The notes under the pieces were generated by a model. It saw nothing but the letters and a program-made list of their open reading frames with translations. It did not search any database and was not told the origin of the DNA. Shown piece by piece: positions 38,649 to 52,300 of a DNA stretch of 64,000 nt. Source of the stretch: Vanilla planifolia (Eukaryota > Streptophyta > Magnoliopsida > Asparagales > Orchidaceae); assembly GCA_023846275.1 (NCBI GenBank), contig JAIUJO010000143.1:753001-817000 (forward strand), given 5' to 3'. The position numbers and the translations under genes are program-made. How positions within the stretch are numbered: position 1 is the stretch's first letter; every line of letters begins with the position of its first letter.

Positions 38649-41600
38649 TAGCTAAAATGTGATCAATTGAAGTAATGCAATATAACCAAATCTAAACATT
38701 GTTATGGTCCTTCGTGAGAAGAATTTTGTCTAATAGTAAAATAACCAAAACAAAGTGAATACTTTGGAAAAATGAGATAAATTGAAAAGGATTCTTTTTT
38801 CCATGATATTATATAGAAAAAGTGCAATATCCTTAACAATGAAATCTTTTATTATTTAAAATGTTTCATAACCCTATGCATATCAAATAAAATAAAATAT
38901 TTGAAAATTTTCAAAATGAATTGTTAATTAGGATATTTTAAACAATTAACTAAATATATATTAAAGTCATAATAAGACTATTTGAAGTGATGTAATATAG
39001 CCAAATGAAAGAAAATTAGAGGTGACACTAGACAACATTTAGAGCTATGTAAGATTTTAACCATGTCAAACAAAAACATTGAATAAAGTAAATAAATTAT
39101 ATAAAAACTTTCCTTTCCAAGCTTCTATTGATATTGAATTATTGTGACTCATAAAACATGCAAAATGCATAGAAAAATAAAAAATTTAAAAATTAATATC
39201 TACTTAGATAGAGCTCATCAACACTAATGTAACTATACTTGTTTCAGTTTTATTGGACCACTTATAGTTACTACGAATTATAAAATTAAAAATGATTAAA
39301 AAATAAAAAATGTTTTAAAATTAATTAAATATATAATAGAACTAAACTGACAAAAGTTTAAGTAATTTAATATAACTTAAACCAAGTGAATATACCATCA
39401 CATGAGTGGAGAATTTTTGGTTAGTAGTAGTAAAACAAAAATAAAGTAAAAAATTAAAGAAATGAGATAAATTATAAGGGAAAATTTTATTCCAAGATAC
39501 TATGGCTATTAAGAGTAACATCTTTGATCATCAAATTAGTTATAAATAGTAATGTATTTGAAAGCTTGTAGAACTTATTGGGCAAAACTTTCAATAAAAT
39601 ATCAAAAAAAATATTTATTTATATCATCCTCATCTACATCTTTTCAATAATTTTTATTTCAACTCAATCGAATCTGATTGAAAATAACTATGCATTATAA
39701 AAGTATGTATAAATAATAAAAAATTATTAAAATATAAATTAAATATATATTAAAGATGAAATCAAGTATAATGAAGCAATATAGCATAATGAAGTTTAAT
39801 CGATGCAAGGGTCGAGAGGAGAAGTAGAGTTATTTAACAAAATAACAAAATCAAAATGAAAATTTTGAGGAAAAGAAATAAACTTTATAAGAAATATGCA
39901 TTCCAAGATACTAAGGAGATCAAAGGTATCATCCTTGACTTTTAAATTAGGTATTAATTTAAATTACTCATTAATATCCAAAATTCTTAAAAAAATAAAT
40001 ATTACAAAATTTAAAAAGAAGTGTCTAAATGGATGGAACTCATACAGACGAGTACAACATAGTTTTTTTTTACCTTGATGGGAGCACTTTTAGAATTACT
40101 ATGAATTACTAAACTACAAAAATTAAATAATTAAAAAATAATCCTTTTTAAATTAAATAAAAATATAATAATGATAAAATTAGAAAATTGGAATAATTTA
40201 ATATATCCTCATCAAAGTGATGTTCCCATCATACTAGATGAGAATTTGAGAATATGTAACAAAAAATTAGAATTATTTCTTAGTACAAATGTAGAAAATT
40301 CTAAGCAAAATATTTGAAGAAATGAGAAAAAGTATACTTAATGTTTCATTCCAAGATACTATTGCGTTCACGTGTGACATGCCCGACCAACAAATAAGCT
40401 GTGAATCAAAATATATTATAAAACTCGTCAAAACTTTAGAAAATAAAATATTTAAAAAATTTTGAAATAAATATTTAATTTGATAGAGCTCATTGATAGA
40501 AATATAATTATATTTGTTTCAACTCTATTAACCTCTTTTGGAATTACTAAGAATTACTAATCTAAATAAGCACCAATAATAATAAATTATTTAAATATAA
40601 CACAAGACGAGATTTAGAGTAACATAGTAATATATCAAAATAAAAGTAAAAATATTAAACAAAATGAGGTAAATTGTGTAGAAAACTTACAAGATACTAT
40701 GGAGCTTAATTGTAACACAATCATTTATCAAGTCAAGTAAAAAATTTTTTTGCCTAAAGCATGATACAATACTATGAAATAAAATATGATAACTACTGAA
40801 ATAAATTTTTAATTAAATAAATAATTTTTAAATGAGTTCAATGACATTTATTATGTACTAGTATGAATTCGATTTGAATTACCAAAATTATCCAAATAAA
40901 TTAAGCAAAAATAGTAATATATATTATTATTTCAGCATCAAGTAAACATATATTGAAGTTATAAATGACATAAGGTTATACAACCAAATGAAAGTTATAT
41001 AATTATCACATAAAAGAAGATTTAGAGTTACATAGTTGCCAATAAAAATAAAAAAACTTTTGAAGAAAAGAGATAATATATATGAGAAAGTTATAATCAA
41101 AGATACTAAGGATTTTAAGTAAAATATTCATTATCATTAAATTAGGCTCTAATTGAAATGTCTCATAATGAAGCAAAATAATAGAAAATGAAATATTTAG
41201 AAAAAAGTATGAATATTTAGTTGCATGAACTAATCAAAATATGACAAACATCGTTTATTTCATCACAATTAAACTTCGCTTAGAATTAATTAAAAATATA
41301 GAAATAAATAAGAATAATTAATAATAAGTTTTTTCACTTTTAAGTCAATATATATTAAAGCCGAAAAAGGTAAAAATAAACTATACAACGTAATCAAAAT
41401 ATGGCATTGCAAATGTAGCACAACAAAGGAATTTGAATTATATAGTAACATAGCTAAATCAAAGAAAAATATTTGAGAAAATAAGAACTATGTGAGAAAG
41501 TTTCTTGTCCATATACTAAGAAAAAATTTGTGACATCCTCAATCATTAAATTAGTTCCCAACAAAATGTCTCACAAAACATACGAAAACCTTTGAAAAGA

Positions 41601-43335
41601 ATATATAAAAATATGACCATTAATATCAAATGATATTTGATTTAATAAGATGAGTCAAACAACATCTATACCATCTTTGATCAGCGCTCATTTGGAATTA
41701 TTATAAATAACAAAAGTAGATATGCAAAAAAAATAAAAAATATTTTAAATTAAATAAAAAAATATTAAAGTGGAAATAGATAAATTGAAGTAGTTTAATA
41801 TATACAATTCAAAGTAGTGAAAACATTACATAAAAGAAGACTTATAATTATGTAATAATATGACCAAATCAAAATGTTAAACTTGAACAAATTAGAATAA
41901 TTATAAAAGAAATGTTAATTTCAAGATAGTAAATAGATCAAGTGCAACTTTCTCAATTATCAAGTTGCTAAGAATTGAAATGAGTCATTAGTTTGCAAAA
42001 TCCCTAAAAATATTTTAAAAAATAAAATAGATTATTTTATAGTATAGAGCTCAACAAAATGAATCTACCAACATTTGTTTATCTTGATCATACTTCATTT
42101 GGAATTACACTAAATTACTAAAGTACATATGCATAAACAAAAAACTTAATTTAATATTATAAAAATATATTAAAGCCAAAAGATCACAAACTGAAGCAAT
42201 ATAATATTATGAATTCAAAGAAATTTAATCGCCATGTGAGAGCAAATTTTTTGTTACATTGTAATATAAATAAATCAAAGCAAATATTTCAAGAAAAGAA
42301 ATAAATTATAAGGGAAAATTACATTTCAACACAGTAGTGATCAAGTAGAACTCCTTGTTCAGTAATTTTGGTATAAATCAAAATGGTTCTCAAACTGTAT
42401 AAAACCCAATAAGAATTAATTATTTTAAAAATATAGAAATGAGTATTTTAATGGATATTGCTAATCAAAATGAGCCCAATGAAACTTTTTTCATGTTGAT
42501 CAAGCAACATTTAGAATTACTATACATTACCAAATTGTTCCAAAAACATTGATATTCTAATATTATGAAAAAATATATTAAAATTTAAATGGGATAAATT
42601 CATTCAATTTAATTTAACCAAATAAAAATAATGTAAGGGTCACATGGGAAGATAATTCGAGTTTCATGATAATATAACCAAATCAATGAAAACAACGTCA
42701 TGAAAATAAGACAAAATATCATTGAAAAGTTGTGTTAAAAAAAGCTAAGTTGATCGAGTCAAAAATCCTTAATCATGAATTCATTTAGAAATTAAAATGT
42801 CTCATAGATGTTGCAAAAACATTGAAAAATATATATTAAAAAATAAGATGTGAAACTTAAATTAGATAGAGCTCATCGATGATATGACCTTCAGAAGTTC
42901 TACAGGATCTAGTTAGAATATCTAAATATTTATCAAAGCTAAGACTGCATAAATTGAGGAAATGTAATATTATTAAATCAAGTTGATGTAAAGGTCACAC
43001 AAGTGAAGATATAGTGTTACACAGTCAAATAACCAAATTGATGTAAGGAAATTTATGAAATAAGACAACTTTTATAGGAATTTTGTGTTCCAAGACATTA
43101 AGAAAATAGAGAGAAATATTCTTGATTATCTAATCCAACACAAATTAAAAAAACTAAAACGAAAAAAGAAAAAAATTCCTTAAAAAATATAAAAATTAAT
43201 ATTAAGTTAGATAGAGTTAATCAACATAAGTTCAATGTTGATTATTCTATCATGATCTCAACTCAATTTGAATTGTGCTAGTTACTAATGCACACAAATA
43301 AAAATAATATTGAATTGTTATTTTAATATTTAAAC

Positions 43336-43351
43336 TATATATATATATATA
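43336..43351 (+). repeat. Short TA run at the monomer's TATATATT site
   Basis: A run of eight TA units following TTTTAATATTTAAAC, at the same phase as the other TA expansions. It lies in the last monomers before the island at 43,476. Confidence 0.85.
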
Positions 43352-43496
43352 AATTGAAATAAAACAAATTCATGCAAAATAGTACAACATAAAACAAGCA
43401 AAACATTTGTTGAAAACATTTCATTTGCACTTCCATGTTGCATTCCTAGATATTAAGGAAGTCGGGTGAAATGTCTAGGATCGCTACACAACCTCG

Positions 43497-43628
43497 CTAC
43501 CTTGTGCTCTCAACATCAAGCTTGTCATTGACCCCCTTAGCTTTTGCTTCACATTTCCATGCCACTATGTAGCTGTATGGACCTTTTATGGCCAAGATAG
43601 GGGACTTATGAGTTGATGTAGTTTCCAT
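43497..43628 (-). pseudogene. Exon-like minus-strand ORF, 43 codons, unknown
   Basis: Reading from an ATG at 43,628 to a TAG at 43,497. The frame stays open upstream to 43,670 without another Met, giving 57 sense codons before the stop. The peptide is unlike the low-complexity frames elsewhere. It is mixed in composition, with a stretch KGPYSYIVAWKCEAKAKG followed by VNDKLDVESTR, and it lies in the most GC-rich part of the island. I do not recognise a family. It may be a fragment of a host gene exon or of a transposon gene; it could also be chance. It lies on the same strand as the ORF at 43,717-43,905. Confidence 0.3.
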
Positions 43629-43716
43629 CCTCTTTAATCCAATACTAATAAAGTAGTCACAAGAAGGAAACTAATAAATTAAAAAAGCATAATTGACTTT
43701 GATTTCTTACTTAATT

Positions 43717-43905
43717 TCATCCTACTACTTCAGAAGGAGTTGAAAGCAATTGATTTTTAGAGTTTTGTATCTTCAATATTGAAAACATTTTTGTCATAAA
43801 TTGAGTCCTACAACTATAGTTGAGTAATACGGTCACAATTTTTTGACAGAAAGATGGGAGAATTAGTGAGTTAATATGTATTTTCTTACCTTTACTACAT
43901 TGCAC
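43717..43905 (-). other. Small minus-strand ORF, 62 codons, unknown
   Basis: An ATG-started frame in the non-satellite island, with mixed composition (several Lys, Ser, Cys, Gln) and no recognised domain, signal peptide or membrane segment. It ends 47 bp before the open frame that reads through 43,670-43,497 on the same strand, so both could derive from one source gene. I cannot say that it is expressed or real. Confidence 0.2.
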
Positions 43906-45804
43906 GAGAAATTTGGTGATGCTTAAACAATTTTATGCAATATTAGAAAATTTCCAATATAAGAGGAAGAAGCTTGAAGTTTTTTTTCTAAAGTAGTCCA
44001 AGGCCATTAATGGAATCACCTGAATGAAACAAAAACAAGGCTTATGCAGGAAACACTGAATTGATCGTTTTATGCTTTTACTTCAATCAATATTAAGCAA
44101 TAAAAGAATTCTTTTGTTTTTAATTGGTGCATAATCATTCAATTAAAAAAAGGAAACAAAAAAAATTTAATGTAGGAATTATTTCAAGGATATTGGTAAA
44201 TTAATTTTTTAAAAAGTTGTAATGTTAGTTTGATATTCTGTTGTAATTATTTAGCAATTAAAATCACGGCATTTTTCATTTAATGTTTTGAAGCTTACAT
44301 GATGTGATAAACCTTTAGAATTGTCTATCTGCTATGATGAAACATTTGATGGTGTGATGAGAAATTTATATGTTGTTTTCTTAACGTTGCATGTTATAGA
44401 TAGGATGGCATTGTATGGTATTGGAATACAGATAATTCAATAAATACCTATGCCTTAATAATAAGTATGAGTGCTATGAGATAAATGAAAAAAATGTTGA
44501 GATGAAAACGTTAAGAAAATATTAGACTCAAAGAAGTCTAAAATGATATAAAGATATTGGATTTTAGATGGACAAAATGAACCATAGTGGATAGCGAGAT
44601 GTGTAATGCATGTATGTAATTAGAAGTTGTATTTGTACATCATTTTTTGTGTAGATTATTTTATATATATCTACATCTTGAACATATGCTCTTCCATTCA
44701 AATACATCTTTTTATATCTCAATATCATGTTTCTTCTTATTTATTTTATATACATCTTTAAATGATTATAATAAGGACTTAATTAATATTATTTATTATT
44801 CTTTAAAAAGTTTATCGTATTGTCATATTTTATCTCATTTTTTTATTAAATAAAAATGCACATGTTGGGTTTTAATGCTCATTATATACTTATATTATAG
44901 GTCAATGACTAAGAAACCAAAGGAACTGAAAGCATAGCTAAACTCAAGTATGACCTTTCATTTTTTAGTTGATTATTATATTTTTTTATGTGCCTTAATA
45001 ACCACATGGATGATTATCTTTGAGGTGACGTATTGATGCATGTGTTTATACCTATATTTTCATAAGCAGATCTAGATTTGTAGGTTTTTCTAATGCTCCA
45101 TGAACTAATGGTAAAATTATGGTTTTCATTAAACTAAAAAGTAGTGCTAATTATGATATCATTTGAATATTGTATCTTTATTTATGTTGACGCTTTGCAG
45201 ACTTCACTATGCTAAAATTGTGTTTATGGATTTATTGTTATTTTAAATACTATATAACTTTTCTAATTATTATTATTACTTGTTTACTCAAATAAAATTG
45301 ATATGAGAAATTTTATATAAACTCTATCCATTTGAAGCAATGTAATTATAAGAAATCAAAGAAAAATTAATGTCACACGATATGAGATTTTAAGTTGCAT
45401 AGAATATTCATAACTCGAAGGAAAAACATTTAAAAAATGAGATAAATAATAAAGAAAAGTTTCATTCCAAGATATTAAGGAGATTGAGTGTAACACCAAT
45501 GATCATGAGATTAGGTATGAATAGAAATATTTGAAAAAGTATTCCAAAATCATAAGAAATAAAATTTTTACAAATATACAAATTAATATTTAATAGGATA
45601 AACTCATTGAAATGAGTGTAATGACATTTATTTTGGCTCGATGGAAAATCAGAATTACAAAATGTTACAAAAAAATGAGCATAAATAAAAATAAAGTATC
45701 ATTTTAATTTTAAGTGAGTAAATGTTAAATTTAAAATAGTATAAATTGAAATAATGTAATATCTCCAAATCAAAGTTGTTTGAAGGTCAAATCAATAAAA
45801 AACT

Positions 45805-46375
45805 ATAGCTTTAAAGTAATATATCCAATTCGTAGTGAAAAAGTTAAAGAAATTAAACGAGTGGTATGACAAAGTTGAATTCCAAGATATTAAGAATTTT
45901 TTCAATATAACAACATCGATCATAAAATTAGGTATTAATCAAAATATCATGTAGAGATACTAAGGATATTGTATTACATGAAACTAAAGAGATCATGTGT
46001 AACACCCTCTATTAATTAAGTACAAATGAAATTTAAATACTACTTTAATATTTAGTAAATTATTATTCAAGATAAAATGATATAAATTAAAAAATGTAAT
46101 ATCTCCAAAAAAAAAAAGTGGTTTGATAGTCACACAAGACTAGAAAGATAGTTCATAGTTAATATATCCAAAACATAGTGAAAGAGTTAAAGAAATTTGG
46201 TAATTTGTATGGGAAAGTTGAATTCTAAGATATTAAGAATATTATATATAGCATCATCAATTGTGAAATTAGGTATGAAATAAAATATCATGTAAAGAAG
46301 TTAAGGATACTATGTTGCAAGATATTAAATGGATCTTGTATAGCCTCCTCTGTTAAAATATCATGTATAAAATGA
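45805..46375 (+). repeat. Locally duplicated variant monomer
   Basis: Two neighbouring monomers share a private rearrangement. After the AAAATATCATGTA word each has a second, extra copy of the 'GATACTAAGGA...GATC..GTGTAAC' segment (near 45,955-46,005 and 46,285-46,340). Matching words GTTGAATTCCAAGATATTAA (45,873) and GTTGAATTCTAAGATATTAA (46,217) are 344 bp apart. This indicates that one variant monomer was duplicated in tandem after it arose. Confidence 0.6.
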
Positions 46376-49300
46376 AATATCTCATAAAGCATACAAACAT
46401 ATCAAAAAATTTTTAAATATAGAAATAAATATTAAATTAGAAAGTGCTCATTAAAACATATCAAATAATGTTTGTTCATCTCTATTAGACCTAGGTTTGA
46501 ATTACTAAGAATTTTAACAATAAAAAAAAACATTATCATTAATTTTATGTAATATATTTTAAAAAAAATTAATTATTTAAAAGAAGGTAAAATTACCAAA
46601 TCAATGCAAGGTAAAGGTCACACTAGAAATGATTAAGAGTTTAATAGAATTATATCCAAAGGAAAAGAAATTTTTGAATAAATGCAATAAATTGTGTGGG
46701 AAAGCTACGTCCGAAGATATAAAAGAGATAATGTGTAACAAAGTAGATCATCAGGTTTGGTATAAACAAAAATCACTCACAAAAGTTGTCATTACCCTTA
46801 AATATAAAATATTCATAAATATTTTAAAAAATAAATATTTATTAAAACTACATGAGATAGATTGAGGAAAATGAATATAACCAAATAATGGTATTATAAA
46901 CATCACTCTGGAATTTAAGTAAAATGTGTGGGAGAGTTCTTATCCAAGATACTAAAGATATTGAGTTCCTATCCAACATCGATCATCAAATCAAGTGAGA
47001 ATAAAAATGCCTGTTATAACATGTAAAAATTGAGAAAAAAATAAAAAAATTCAAAAAATAAATAATAAAAATAAATAGATATAACTCATTGTGATGAGTG
47101 TAGTAACATTTATTTCTTCTTGATTGGACAAAGAAAATAATTATTAAATATTAAGTATCAATAATAAAAATAATCATTTTAATATTACATCAATAAATTT
47201 TAATACTAAGAAGAGATAAATACGCATAATATAATAAAAACAAGTCGAAGATACATAAACATCAAGTAAGAAGAGATTTTGCCTTACATAAAAACAAAAA
47301 AATTAAGGCAATTTTTAAAAAATGTGAAACATTGTGTGGAAAAGTTGCAATATAGTATATTAAGGAGATCATGTGTACATCATTGACAATAAAAAATGTA
47401 TAAATCATAATGTCTTGAAAACATTGTTGAAACCATAAACAATTAAATATTTAAAAATAAAAAAAGGAAAATGCAATTGGATAGAACTTGTCTAAACGAG
47501 TCTGATGAGATTTCATTCATCTTGGTGGAACATCAATCAAAACTACCATGAATTAGAAAAAAATAATCCTAGAAAATAATAACTTATATTTTAATATTAA
47601 TCAAATATATTTTAAAGTTGAAATGAGGTTAATTCAAAAATATAATATAATCAAATTAAAAACATATAAAGGTAACATGATAGGTGTAATAGAGTTTCCT
47701 TGTATTATCATAAAATTAAAGCTAAAACTTTTAACAAATGAGATAAATAATTATACTCAAAAGTTGTACTCCAACTAAATAACAAGATTGAGTGTAACAT
47801 TTTAGGTTGTCAAGTCAAGTAATAATCAAAAGACTTGTGAAATGTACAAAACCTTTCAAATAAACCATAGATATAGTAAAAATTAATAGTTAATTGGATA
47901 GAACTCATTAAGATGAGCTAATGAAGGTTTTTTAATTTCAATTAGACATCTGTTTGAATCATTACAAATAAAAAGGGAAATATAATACCAATATTAATAA
48001 TTTATTATATTTATATTAAATAAATTTATATTAATACTATGAAGATAAATTTATTTTTTTAGTAAAACAAAAGCAAAATGATTTGAAAGTCACATAAGAG
48101 ATTATTTGAAGTCACATAGTAGCATAGAAAATTCAATGTGAAAAATTTGAAATGAGTTTAATTAAACTAAAGTTTTGCATTACAATATACTAAAGATATA
48201 TTCAGTCATCAAATTGGGTGAAATTTAAAATACTCATAAAATATGTCAAAACCATTGAAAAAATTTTAGAAATTTAAAAATTAACATTTAATCCGATAGA
48301 GCTATGCAAGACAAGTCCAATGACATTTCTTTCATCTTGTTAGAAATTATTTAAAATTATTGCAAACTATAAAGATATACATGAATAAATAATAATAGAA
48401 TAATATTTTATTTTAAATAATTACATATCCAAGATAAAATTGATTTAATTGAAAAAAAATAATTTTTTTTAGAAAATGGCATTTTAAAAGTATTACGTAT
48501 AATATCATCAATCATGAAATCAGTTTGAAATAAAAATTTTAAAAAATATATTTTAAAACTTAAAAATGAATAATAAATTGGTAAAAGGTGATTGAGCTGA
48601 GTCAAAAAAACTATCTTTCTTCCAAATGAGATGACATCTAGGATTATCTTGGTTACCTTTATAATGTAATATAAATAAAACTATATTATTATTTAAATGT
48701 TAAGTGAATATATATTAAAGCTAAAATAAAATAAATTGAACCAATGTAGTATAAAAAAATGTGGTGTCAATGTTGCATAAAAAGAGATTTACAATTAAGT
48801 AGTGAGAAAAGAAATTAAACAAAAAAATTTGAAAAAAAAAATTGAATTAGTTGTATTAAAAAGCTATATTTAGGATACTAAGGCAATCATAAGTAGCTTC
48901 ATTGATTATCAATTGAGGTATGAATACAATTATCTTATAGAATGTGTAGAAACTTTAGAAATAAAAATATTTTAAAACAAAAAAGTAAATATTTAATTAG
49001 ATAGACCTCATCAAGAAGAGTCAAACATCTTCTATTTCATCATGATTAAACAACTTTTCAAATTAATGCAAATTGCTAAAGCAAATATGCATAAATAATA
49101 ATAAAGTATTATTTTAATCTTAAGTTAATTTATTTTAAAATTGATAAGAGATAAATTGAATAAATGTATATAATCCAAGAAAAATGATGTAAACGTTACA
49201 CAAGAAAAGTTTTGTGGTTATATAATAATATAACCAAATCAGGAAAAAAAATTGAACAAATACGAAAAGGTTTATTGCAAGGCTACATTGAAAGATACCA

Positions 49301-52300
49301 CGGGGATCAGGTTTGACACATTCAAATATGAATTTAAGAATGAATCAAAATATTACATAAAGTGTGTGATAAAAAACAAATACCTTGAAATATAAAATTT
49401 AATATTTAATTAAATAGAACACATCATGATAGTTGCAACAATATTTGTTTTGTCTTAATCATTCCACATTCAGAATTACTTCCAATTGCTCAAATAAATA
49501 AGTGCAAATAAAAATGTGACAAAGTAATGCAATGTAACAAAATAATGCCAACACTATGTTAAGGTCTCACGAGAATAGATTTAGAGCTACATTATAGTCT
49601 AACAATATCTAAGCAAAACATTTGAGAAAAGAGATAAATTGTACAAGAGTGTTTAATTTTAATACACTAGAAAGATTTAATGTAATATCTTTGATTATCG
49701 CACATGTTATAAATAAAAAAGCATCATAAAGTATGCCAAACTAAGGAAAATAAATATTTAAAAATATTGAAATAAATATTTAACTTGATAGAACATATCA
49801 AAATGAGTTTAACCATGATAATTTCACCTTGATTAAACATAGTATGGAAATACAATAGAATTCCAAAGTAAATACACATAAAAACTAATATTTTTTAATG
49901 TTAATCAAATATATGTTAAAGTTAAAATGATAAAAATTTGGATAAATAAATATAACTAAATTGAAGAGATGTACAGATTGCAACAGAGAAGATTTAGAGT
50001 CACATATTAACCAAACCAAACCAAAGCCAATATTTGAAGATGTAATTGAAATTGTGCTATAATGTTGCACTCAAAGGTACAAAAGATATCATATGTAACA
50101 ACTTTGATTACAAAATTATGGACAAATTAAATGTCTCATAAAGCTTATGAAAACCATAGAAAATGAACATTTAAAAATATATAGGTAATATTTAATTAGA
50201 TAAAGCTCATTGAGTTGAGCTAATGCCATTTATTCTTCTAAATTGAGCCTCATTTGGAATTACTAAGAAAAACCAATGTGAATAAGAATAAAAAATAATA
50301 AATTAACATTTAAAAAATATATTAAAGTTATTAAGAGAGGTGGATTAGTGAACGTAGCTATGAAACAAAATAAAAATAAAAATTTATGAAGATCAGTTAT
50401 ATTGTTTTGAATATTGCTTTACAAGATATTTTGGAGATGAAGCTCAATATCCTCAATTCTAAACTTAGGTGCAAATCAAAATTTCTCATAAAGTATAGAA
50501 AAATTTTGGAAAATTAAAAAATTTGAAATTAAAAACTAATATTTAATTATAAAATGCCTCTTAAGAAGGGCACAAAAACATTTGTTTAGTCTCAACAAGA
50601 CCATGATGGAAAATATTTATCATTACTAAAAAAGTATAAATAATAATAAATTATTATTTGATATTATGTAAATAAATATTAAAAATAAAATTTTTTAATT
50701 AAAGAAACTTAATATATTCAAATCAAAGTCTTCTAAGGGCTAAAATATGAAAGAATATGATAAATTTTAGATAAATGTTTTATGTCGAAAAAAAAAAGTT
50801 GGTCATGTGTAACATTCTCCATCATCAATTAAGGTATGAATTAAAATACAATGTAAATCTTACAAAATCGATGGAAAAAGTAATTTAAAATATAAAAATA
50901 AATGTTTAATATGAAATAGCTCATTGATATGAATTAAATGGTGCTTTTTTCAGCTTCATTAGAACTCATTTTAAATAACTCTAATTCATGAAAACATAAA
51001 TAATAATAGACTATTTTTAATATATATTAAAATATAATAAATTACAAATGACATAAATTGATGTAATTTAATATAATAAAAAAATAATGAAAGTTCACAT
51101 CAGTGGAGATGTATAGCTATATAGTAATATATCAAAATAAAAGTAAAACATTTGGAAATAAAATAAATTGGATAGAAAAGTTATATTCTAAGATATATGA
51201 GAGAGAATTTAACAAAATGGTAAAAATAAAAATTTTTTCTAAAAAATGCCCAAACCTATTAAAATAAAATAAATAAAAATATAAAATTTAATTTTTAATA
51301 TGATAGAGATTGTCAGACTACTCCAACAGTGCTTGTTACTTCTCGATTTGACATCATTTTGAATTACAATAAATCACAAAATTACATATGCATAAATATT
51401 AAAAAATTATAATTTGAAACTTAAATGAACATATATTAATTTTGGAATGAGAAAAATTGAAGTAGTGTGATCAACTAAATCAAAGTGAAATAGAGGCCAC
51501 TTTAAAGAGATTTAGAGTTACAAAGTTACAAGATAAAATCAATGCAAAAAAGTATAAGAAAAGACACATTTTGTGGGAAAGTTTCATTCCATGATCCCAA
51601 GGTGATCAAATGCAATTTTCCAAACAGACAAATTAGGTGTGAATTAAAATGTTATTTATTGCATTCCAGAATATAAGAAAATTAAAAATTTTAAAATATA
51701 GAAATAAATTTTTAATTGGAAAGAACTTGTACTAAAACAAAAAAGTCAATTTATTTTATTTGGATCTAATAATGTTTAGAATTATTAATAATTAAAAAAG
51801 ACAAACACAAATTGTTAAACTAAAATTTTAAATTTTAAATAAATTTTCATTAAAACTAAAACAACTGAAATTAAATATATGTAATTTAACCAAACTAAGG
51901 CAATTTAGTTATCACGTTGATTAGATTTAGAGTTACATACTAAGTTGACAAAATAAAGGTTAAACATTTCAAAAAAAAGATTATTATATCAGAAAGTTGC
52001 ATTCAAAGAATCAAAAAGGATCGTGTATAATATACTCAACCATCAAATCATGTTTGAATAGAAAAGTCTTATAAAAGGTTTCAAGATCAAAGAAAATTAA
52101 AAAAATTTAAAAAAAATAAAATTGAATATTTAATTGGATGGAGTTTTTTGAAATGAGTGGAATAATATTTGTATCATCTCAATAAAACCTTGTTTAGAAT
52201 TACTATGAATTTATAAAATAAATTAGCATAAATAATAATAATAAATTATTTTAATTTTATGTAAATATATATTAAAGTTGAAATAGAATAAATGGAAGTA

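Larger units (their letters stand above)
24721..43475 (+). repeat. Satellite array, about 420 bp monomer (left part)
   Basis: Diverged head-to-tail monomers, all on the + strand. Order of conserved words in a monomer: (1) GCATTCCAAGATACTAAGGA; (2) GTGTAACATCCTCAATCATC; (3) a TCAAAATGTCTCATAAAGCA word; (4) AAAATATTTAAAAATATAG; (5) GATAGAGCTCATC plus a short dyad; (6) TTTGTTTCATCTTGATC; (7) GGAATTACTATGAATTAC; (8) AATAAGCATAAATAATAATA; (9) TAAGTAAATATATATTAAAG; (10) TGAGATAAATTGAAGCAATG; (11) AGGTCACATGAGAGGAGATT; (12) TAATATAACCAAATCAAAG. Successive copies of word 1 or its remnant near 24,823, 25,246, 25,990, 26,455, 26,876, 28,294, 28,712, 29,490 and 29,905 are mostly 360-460 bp apart, with some shorter deleted units. 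No gene lies in it. Confidence 0.85.
43476..45300. other. Non-satellite island interrupting the satellite array
   Basis: Satellite homology stops within the word GTGAAATGTCTAGGATCG, a diverged copy of GTGTAACATCCT, at about 43,475. It resumes at about 45,300 with GATATGAGAAATTTTATATA and TTTGAAGCAATGTAAT, about 280 bp further on in monomer phase. The intervening 1.8 kb has none of the satellite words. The first 200 bp (43,480-43,680) is distinctly richer in G and C than its surroundings. I see no terminal repeats, no poly-A tail and no target duplication that would name it as a transposon. Two small minus-strand ORFs lie at its left end; the rest (43,950-45,300) holds nothing I can name. A gene fragment carried into the satellite is the simplest reading, but it is not proven. 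Confidence 0.65.

Noticed and set aside
44880..45220. Splice-site-like sequences (TTATAGGTCAATG, CTTTGCAGACTTC) suggesting introns in the island
   Set aside because: Such short AT-rich acceptor-like words are common by chance, and no coding exon could be linked to them.
46629..46865. 78-codon + strand frame in the satellite as a small gene
   Set aside because: It coincides with ordinary monomer words (word 1 to word 4) that are full of stops in the neighbouring copies. It is a chance open copy. The same applies to 28,756-28,968 and 39,896-40,078.
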